Part shown: in pieces, positions 5,935 through 10,428 of the stretch
Position numbering within the stretch: the first letter of the stretch is position 1
How the letters are laid out: every line of letters begins with the position of its first letter
NCBI GenBank assembly: GCA_012511005.1
Contig: JAAZGX010000019.1
Coordinates: 1-10,428 of the forward strand
Reading direction: 5' to 3'
DNA: 10,428 nt
DNA from: Clostridiales bacterium
GTDB lineage: Bacteria > Bacillota > Clostridia > Oscillospirales > Acutalibacteraceae
Notes under the pieces: generated by a model
Told to the model about the DNA's origin: nothing
Seen by the model: the letters and a program-made list of their open reading frames with translations, nothing else
Databases searched by the model: none
Program-made: the position numbers and the translations under genes

Positions 5935-7386
5935 ATGAAATTGCGCGGCATATCAAGGCGGTGGATATTAAATTCCCTTACCGTTACCGCTCTTTTTTTC
6001 CTTTTTCTTGCTGCAATAATTTTAAGCCTGACGAGAGCGTATTACAACAACTATGTAAGCAACTTTCTCATAAGCAACGCTAATGACAGTGTGACGGCGT
6101 TTTTCGCACCGTATTTAAACGGTACGGACGAGTCTTTTAAATCTATATCAAGACAATATATTGAAAGCTTTGAAAATAAGGAATATGTAGATGCATGGGT
6201 TATTGACAAACACGGTAATGTAGTCGCAACCACAACGGGTTTTGGTGTAGAAACCGCTGCATTCAATTTTCAGGATGTAGAGCAAGCAAAAAGCTCCGAC
6301 ACTTTAATAGCTCAATATGTGGGGAAAAACTCTAACGGGGAGTCAATTATGGCTGTTACAATGGTTTTTCCAAGCGGCGACGGCAGTTTTAAAGGCGGGG
6401 TGCGTTTTATTTCTTCACTTGAGGAGGTTAATAAAAGGCTTATTGCTACATCATTTATCATTGTGTTTGCGCTCATCATATCACTTTCGCTCGTTTATAT
6501 ATCGGGAATGTTTTTTATACAATCCATAGTTCGGCCGGTGCATAGAATAGGTGAAATTGCCGCAAGAATTGCAAAAGGCGACTTAAATGTTGAGATAGAA
6601 GTAAAGGGTAATGATGAAATAAGTGAGCTTTCTGAGGCGATTAACAATATGATTAAGGAGTTAAAAGCCTCCGATAAACTAAAAAATGATTTCATTTCAA
6701 CCGTGTCACATGAGCTTCGCACGCCGCTTACGGCAATTAAGGGTTGGGGAGAAACTCTTATAGATGTATCGGAAACGGATAAAGAGCTTACAAAACGCGG
6801 GATTTCTGTTATAATAAGAGAGTCGGACAGACTTTCGGAGCTGTTGGAGGATTTATTGGATTTCTCCAGAATGCAGACAGGCTCGCTATCTTTAAGAACA
6901 GAAAGAATGGATGTTTTAGCGGAACTTGACGAGGCGGTATATGTATTTAAGGAGCGCGCAAGGCGTGAGGGAATGGAGCTTAACTACGCAGTTACAGATA
7001 TGCCGTCACCTATGGACGGAGACCCCGACAGAATTAAACAGGTATTTGTCAATATTCTTGACAATGCAATTAAATATTCAAGCCAAGGCGGTAAAATTGA
7101 TGTATTTGCCGATGTTGACGGAAATATGCTTTCCGTTTCAGTGCAGGATAACGGCTGCGGAATAGACCCGGAGGATTTGCCCAAGGTTACAGAAAAGTTT
7201 TTCAAATCCAATATTTCAGTCAGAGGTTCCGGTATAGGGCTTGCCGTTTGTGATGAAATCGTAAGGCGGCACGGCGGCTCTCTTACTTTTGAAAGTGAAT
7301 TAGGAAGCGGTACAAAGGTCATAGTAACTTTGCCGATTTTACCGCCGGCAAACATAATTGAGGAAAGGCCACAGGCTAATGAGTAA
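5935..7386 (+). CDS. Membrane sensor histidine kinase (Cache-like outer domain, HAMP, HisKA, HATPase)
   Basis: The 483-residue kinase has two membrane spans (about 11-33 and 169-195) enclosing an outer domain of about 135 residues. The outer strands (VDAWVIDKHGNVVATT and KGGVRFISSLEEVNK) look like a single-Cache/PAS-like fold. A HAMP linker (about 191-245) follows, then HisKA with the phospho-accepting H259 in SHELRTPLT. The HExxT arrangement there suggests phosphatase activity as well. The ATPase domain shows N377 (ILDNAIKYS), DNGCGI (405-410) and GSGIGL (441-446), with a short ATP lid. ATG 5935 is preferred to the in-frame GTG at 5926, because GGAG at 5923-5926 is the ribosome-binding site for the ATG. 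It probably phosphorylates the response regulator just upstream. The stop lies inside the next gene's start region, an 8-base overlap. The ligand is unknown. Confidence 0.94.
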   Translation: MKLRGISRRWILNSLTVTALFFLFLAAIILSLTRAYYNNYVSNFLISNANDSVTAFFAPYLNGTDESFKSISRQYIESFENKEYVDAWVIDKHGNVVATTTGFGVETAAFNFQDVEQAKSSDTLIAQYVGKNSNGESIMAVTMVFPSGDGSFKGGVRFISSLEEVNKRLIATSFIIVFALIISLSLVYISGMFFIQSIVRPVHRIGEIAARIAKGDLNVEIEVKGNDEISELSEAINNMIKELKASDKLKNDFISTVSHELRTPLTAIKGWGETLIDVSETDKELTKRGISVIIRESDRLSELLEDLLDFSRMQTGSLSLRTERMDVLAELDEAVYVFKERARREGMELNYAVTDMPSPMDGDPDRIKQVFVNILDNAIKYSSQGGKIDVFADVDGNMLSVSVQDNGCGIDPEDLPKVTEKFFKSNISVRGSGIGLAVCDEIVRRHGGSLTFESELGSGTKVIVTLPILPPANIIEERPQANE

Positions 7387-8362
7387 TAAAAAGAATGATA
7401 TAAAGCATAAAACCTCCGTCGGCGGACAGGCGCTCTTAGAAGGCATAATGATGCAAGGACCTAAGGGGGCATATATGTCTGTACGCTTGCCCGACGGTAC
7501 AATAGAAACAGAAAAAAAAGACTTTAAGAGGCTTAAAGACAGGTTTCGTCCTGCCGGCTTTCCCGTTATTAGAGGGGTTGTAAGTTTTATTGAGTCTATG
7601 GTTTTCGGGTTTAAGTGTATGACGCTGTCAGCGGAAAAAGCGGGACTTGACACAGAACAGGAACAAGAGAATATGTCGAAGTTAGACAAATGGATTACCG
7701 AGCATATGGGCAAAAAAATGATGACGGCGCTAACATTTATAGCATCAATCATTGGCTTTGCACTTGCTTTTCTGATGTTCTTCTATCTTCCTACTTTGCT
7801 TGTTGACCTTTTTGATGAATACTTGTTTTTAGGCGCCATTGAAAAACTTCATCCGTTATTCGAGGGCATAATAAGGATGATAATTTTTATAATTTATATA
7901 TTTGCTGTATCTAAGGTGCCGGACATAAAAAGGGTGTTTATGTACCACGGCGCAGAGCATAAATCAATCACTTGCTACGAAAAAGGGCTTGAATTAACGG
8001 TTGATAATGTGCGCGGGCAGTGCCGTTTTCACCCGCGTTGCGGTACAAGCTTTATTTTCGTTATGCTAATTATAAGCATAGTAATATCATCTGTATTGGC
8101 TCTGGTTTTTAAGGGTATAGACGAAGTTCGTATCGTGTGGGTGGGCATAAAACTGCTTATTATGCCGCTTATTATGGGGCTTGGCTATGAGTTTATCAGA
8201 TATTCCGGCAAGCATGACAATGTAGTTACAAAAGTGTTATCCGCACCGGGGCTTTTAATGCAAAGGATAACGACAGCAGAGCCTGACGACGATATTATTG
8301 AAGTAGGCATAGATGCCCTAAAATCCGTAATCACAGAAAATCCGGAGGATGATGCAATTTGA
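7379..8362 (+). CDS. yqhQ: DUF1385 membrane protein (YqhQ family)
   Basis: This 327-residue multi-pass protein carries the DUF1385 signatures: SVGGQALLEGIMMQGP at 13-28, YHGAEHK at 189-195, and a conserved HPRCGTSF block at 218-225. Hydrophobic segments lie at about 115-139, 164-178, 224-245 and 258-278. The clustered H, E, C and R residues suggest a metal site or a catalytic site, but no function is established that I can name with confidence. ATG 7379 is chosen over the in-frame TTG at 7358, because AGGAAAGG (7361-7368) lies ten bases before it and the product then begins just ahead of the conserved block. It overlaps the kinase by 8 bases, and its stop overlaps the prmC start. A place next to prmC is common for this family in Clostridia. 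Confidence 0.88.
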   Translation: MSNKKNDIKHKTSVGGQALLEGIMMQGPKGAYMSVRLPDGTIETEKKDFKRLKDRFRPAGFPVIRGVVSFIESMVFGFKCMTLSAEKAGLDTEQEQENMSKLDKWITEHMGKKMMTALTFIASIIGFALAFLMFFYLPTLLVDLFDEYLFLGAIEKLHPLFEGIIRMIIFIIYIFAVSKVPDIKRVFMYHGAEHKSITCYEKGLELTVDNVRGQCRFHPRCGTSFIFVMLIISIVISSVLALVFKGIDEVRIVWVGIKLLIMPLIMGLGYEFIRYSGKHDNVVTKVLSAPGLLMQRITTAEPDDDIIEVGIDALKSVITENPEDDAI

Positions 8363-9216
8363 ACGCATACAGTGCATACCGCGACGCGGTGAAAACTCTT
8401 ACAGAAAGCGGCTGTGAAAATGCCGAATTTGACGCAAGGCAGCTTGTGGAGTTTTGCTTTTCGTTAAACCAAACACAGTTGCTTATGAAAAGCCGTGAAA
8501 ATGTGGACGAGCTGAAGCTAAAAAAGTTTTACGATTGTGTTGAGAGGCGGGCAGGCGGCGAGCCTTTGCAATACATACTTGAAGAATGGGACTTTTTTGA
8601 TTTGAAGTTCAAGGTTGGCAAAGGTGTTCTTATACCGCGCCCCGAAACAGAGATTTTACCGCGCCTTGCTATCGAGCATCTTAAAAAGTCGGGCGGCAAG
8701 GTTGTTTATGACCTTTGCAGCGGCAGCGGCTGTGTCGGCATTAGTATTGCAAAGTTTTTTCCTAATTGCCGTGTGTATATGTTTGAAATTTCTGACGAAG
8801 CTAACTATTATGCAAGGCAGAACATAAAGCTCCACAATCTTTTCAATGTAGAGATTATTCAGGCAGACATTAAAAAAGGTAAAAAGTCATTCAATATACC
8901 AAATCCGGATATAATCGTTTCAAATCCGCCATATGTACCGACATATGATATTGATTTATTACAAAAAGAGGTTTTATTTGAGCCGAGAATAGCCCTTGAC
9001 GGCGGAATTGACGGGCTTGATTTTTATAGTATTATTGCCGCCTCATGGTTTAAAAGCCTTAACAACAACGGTATAATTGCTATGGAGTGCGGGGAAAATC
9101 AAGTTAGAGGAGTTTTAAGCTTTTTCCTTAATATTGCCGCAGGCGGAAGGGTTATTAAAGATGATAATGATATAGACAGAGTTATAATGTTAAAAGGCAG
9201 GAAGAAAAATGATTAG
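8359..9216 (+). CDS. prmC: Peptide chain release factor N5-glutamine methyltransferase PrmC
   Basis: The 285-residue enzyme methylates the glutamine of the GGQ motif in release factors RF1 and RF2, using S-adenosylmethionine. The N-terminal helical domain (about 1-75) ends with GEPLQYI. The methyltransferase domain shows IPRPETE (92-98), the SAM-binding DLCSGSGCVGISIA (118-131), and the catalytic NPPY at 189-192, followed by EPRIALDGGIDGL (208-220). All hallmarks are intact and the length is standard. The start is a TTG overlapping the yqhQ stop (TTGA), with GGAGG at 8344-8348; nearby ATGs are out of frame. It overlaps the protease gene by 8 bases. prfA, a common neighbour, is not present in the window. 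Confidence 0.96.
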   Translation: MNAYSAYRDAVKTLTESGCENAEFDARQLVEFCFSLNQTQLLMKSRENVDELKLKKFYDCVERRAGGEPLQYILEEWDFFDLKFKVGKGVLIPRPETEILPRLAIEHLKKSGGKVVYDLCSGSGCVGISIAKFFPNCRVYMFEISDEANYYARQNIKLHNLFNVEIIQADIKKGKKSFNIPNPDIIVSNPPYVPTYDIDLLQKEVLFEPRIALDGGIDGLDFYSIIAASWFKSLNNNGIIAMECGENQVRGVLSFFLNIAAGGRVIKDDNDIDRVIMLKGRKKND

Positions 9217-9898
9217 AGAGCTATTTGAGTATTTTAGAGGCGAAATCACATTTTTAGAAGTAATAATATCACTCTCAGCTACTGTTTTTGTGCTGTTTTG
9301 CACGCTCCCGATACACGAGTGGGCGCATGCGAAAGTGGCTACAATGTTAGGGGACGACACGCCCCGCCTTATGGGCAGGCTTACTATAAACCCAATAAAA
9401 CACCTTGACCCCATAGGTTCGCTTATGATTTTACTCGTTGGCTTTGGTTATGCAAAGCCTGTTCAGGTAAATATGCGAAAATTCAAAAATCCGCGTGTAG
9501 GCATGGCGTTAACGGCTGTTGCAGGTCCCGGCGCTAATATCACTATGTCATTCATATTTCTATTATTTTATAACATTTTTTTAGCTCTGTATATAAAAAG
9601 CGGCTTTGAGATATTAAATAGTATGGTGATATTCTTTTCGTTTGCGGCAGTTATTAATATAGGACTTGGTGTTTTTAATTTACTGCCAATTCCTCCGCTT
9701 GACGGCTCAAGAATTTTAACGCTTTTAATACCGTCGAAGTATTATTATAAAATAATGCGGTATGAAAGATATATAATGTATGCAGTTTTGCTTTTAATCT
9801 TTACGGGAGTGCTGACAAGACCGCTTTCGTTTTTAGTGAATGTGCTGTATTTAATAATAAATAAAGCCGCACTTAAAATTGTGGCATTGTTTTTGTGA
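9209..9898 (+). CDS. Site-2 protease family (M50) membrane metalloprotease
   Basis: The 229-residue protein is a short member of the S2P/M50 intramembrane zinc proteases. The zinc site is complete: HEWAH at 36-40 inside the first membrane span (about 17-42), with the third ligand D165 in NLLPIPPLDGSR. Further hydrophobic segments are at about 68-84, 98-128, 135-160 and 188-215. There is no PDZ domain, which separates it from RseP-type enzymes, and it is closer to the YwhC-like short group than to SpoIVFB. The substrate is unknown. GCAGGAAG upstream serves as ribosome-binding site; the ATG overlaps prmC by 8 bases, and scpA begins 6 bases after the stop. A small S2P gene ahead of scpA is, to my knowledge, a frequent arrangement in Clostridia. 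Confidence 0.92.
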   Translation: MIRELFEYFRGEITFLEVIISLSATVFVLFCTLPIHEWAHAKVATMLGDDTPRLMGRLTINPIKHLDPIGSLMILLVGFGYAKPVQVNMRKFKNPRVGMALTAVAGPGANITMSFIFLLFYNIFLALYIKSGFEILNSMVIFFSFAAVINIGLGVFNLLPIPPLDGSRILTLLIPSKYYYKIMRYERYIMYAVLLLIFTGVLTRPLSFLVNVLYLIINKAALKIVALFL

Positions 9899-9904
9899 GG
9901 GATT

Positions 9905-10428
9905 ATGGACAAGTTATCATATAAACTTGAGGTTTTTGAAGGTCCGCTTGACCTTCTGCTTCATTTAATAAATAAGCATAAGCTTGATATTATTGACATT
10001 CCTATAATCGAGCTTGTTGAGCAATACCTTGAATATGTTAAGGGAATAAAAGACGAGGACCTTGACGCGGCAAGTGCTTTTCTTGAAATGGCGGCGCGCC
10101 TTGTGTACATAAAAACAGTATCCCTTCTTCCCATACACGAAGAAGCAGAGGAGCTTAAAAAGGAGCTTTCCGCTGAGATTATAGGGTATCGCGATTGCAA
10201 GAAATTAGCGTCACAATTAGCTCTTAGGACTGACGGATTTGATTATCTTGAAAGAGAGCCTGAGGACATAGAGCCTGACTTTTCTTATAAAAGACTGCAC
10301 GAGCCGTCGCAGCTATTATCTGCTTATTCATTTGCCGCAGGGCGCAAACTGCGCCGTCTGCCGCCTCCGATAGAGTCATTTAAGTCAATTGTTGAAAGAA
10401 GGATTGTATCGGTAGCGTCTAAAATTGA
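9905..10428 (+). CDS. scpA: Segregation and condensation protein A (kleisin), 3' end outside the window
   Basis: The first 174 codons are present with no stop, and the frame runs off the window end. ScpA is the kleisin that bridges the SMC dimer and recruits ScpB in the bacterial condensin complex. The N-terminal hallmark FEGPLDLLLHLI (11-22) is clear. So is KLDIIDIPIIELVEQYLEY (26-44), followed by the conserved AARLVYIKTVSLLP (63-76). The acidic middle linker is present; the C-terminal winged helix that binds the SMC head must lie beyond the edge, since the family is usually about 240-260 residues. ATG 9905 follows a GAGGGA stretch, 6 bases after the protease stop. scpB would be expected downstream. 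Confidence 0.95.
   Translation, partial: MDKLSYKLEVFEGPLDLLLHLINKHKLDIIDIPIIELVEQYLEYVKGIKDEDLDAASAFLEMAARLVYIKTVSLLPIHEEAEELKKELSAEIIGYRDCKKLASQLALRTDGFDYLEREPEDIEPDFSYKRLHEPSQLLSAYSFAAGRKLRRLPPPIESFKSIVERRIVSVASKI

Noticed and set aside
7339..7752. Minus-strand open frame of 137 codons across the kinase-yqhQ junction
   Set aside because: Both sense genes have strong family motifs here; the antisense product is cysteine/serine-rich reverse translation with no signal of coding.
9905..10428. scpA as a truncated or broken gene
   Set aside because: The frame is open to the last base and all N-terminal motifs are intact, so the missing C-terminus reflects the window edge.

Overview
The window is AT-rich, densely packed, and coded entirely on the + strand. 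It looks like core chromosome from a Gram-positive anaerobe of the class Clostridia (Oscillospiraceae/Eubacteriales-like). The grounds are gene content and order: cdaA-cdaR, a DUF1385/YqhQ membrane protein next to prmC, a short site-2 protease and scpA. ATGA-type overlaps, TTG starts and a Gram-positive lipoprotein signal fit this. I see no tRNA, rRNA, CRISPR array, insertion sequence or phage gene, and no gene-free stretch longer than about 110 bases.

Region 1 (1-1478) holds the possible last codons of an upstream gene, then a two-gene unit: a 77-residue DUF3343 (Se/S carrier-like) protein and, overlapping it by ATGA, a cysteine desulfurase-like PLP enzyme of the EF2568 type. The pair suggests mobilisation and hand-over of sulfur or selenium.

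Region 2 (1462-7386) starts at a well-formed sigma-A type promoter buried in the end of the desulfurase gene. It reads into cdaA (c-di-AMP synthase) and cdaR (its YbbR-domain regulator), then a secreted lipoprotein with four Ca-loop-like motifs, an OmpR-type response regulator and a membrane histidine kinase with a Cache-like outer domain. glmM, the usual third gene of the cda operon, is absent here, and the lipoprotein plus two-component system stand in its place. The sequence therefore groups c-di-AMP synthesis with an envelope-sensing signalling set. This is the most interesting feature of the window, although each gene belongs to a known family.

Region 3 (7379-10428) continues without a visible terminator into yqhQ, prmC (release-factor methyltransferase), an M50-family membrane protease and the first 174 codons of scpA (condensin kleisin), which runs off the end. 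Adjacent genes overlap by 4-8 bases or lie 6-52 bases apart from cdaA to the end, so one long operon, possibly with internal promoters, is plausible.

I found no clearly new system. The leads are the cda/two-component grouping, unusual residues in the PLP enzyme, and the leader in front of cdaA.
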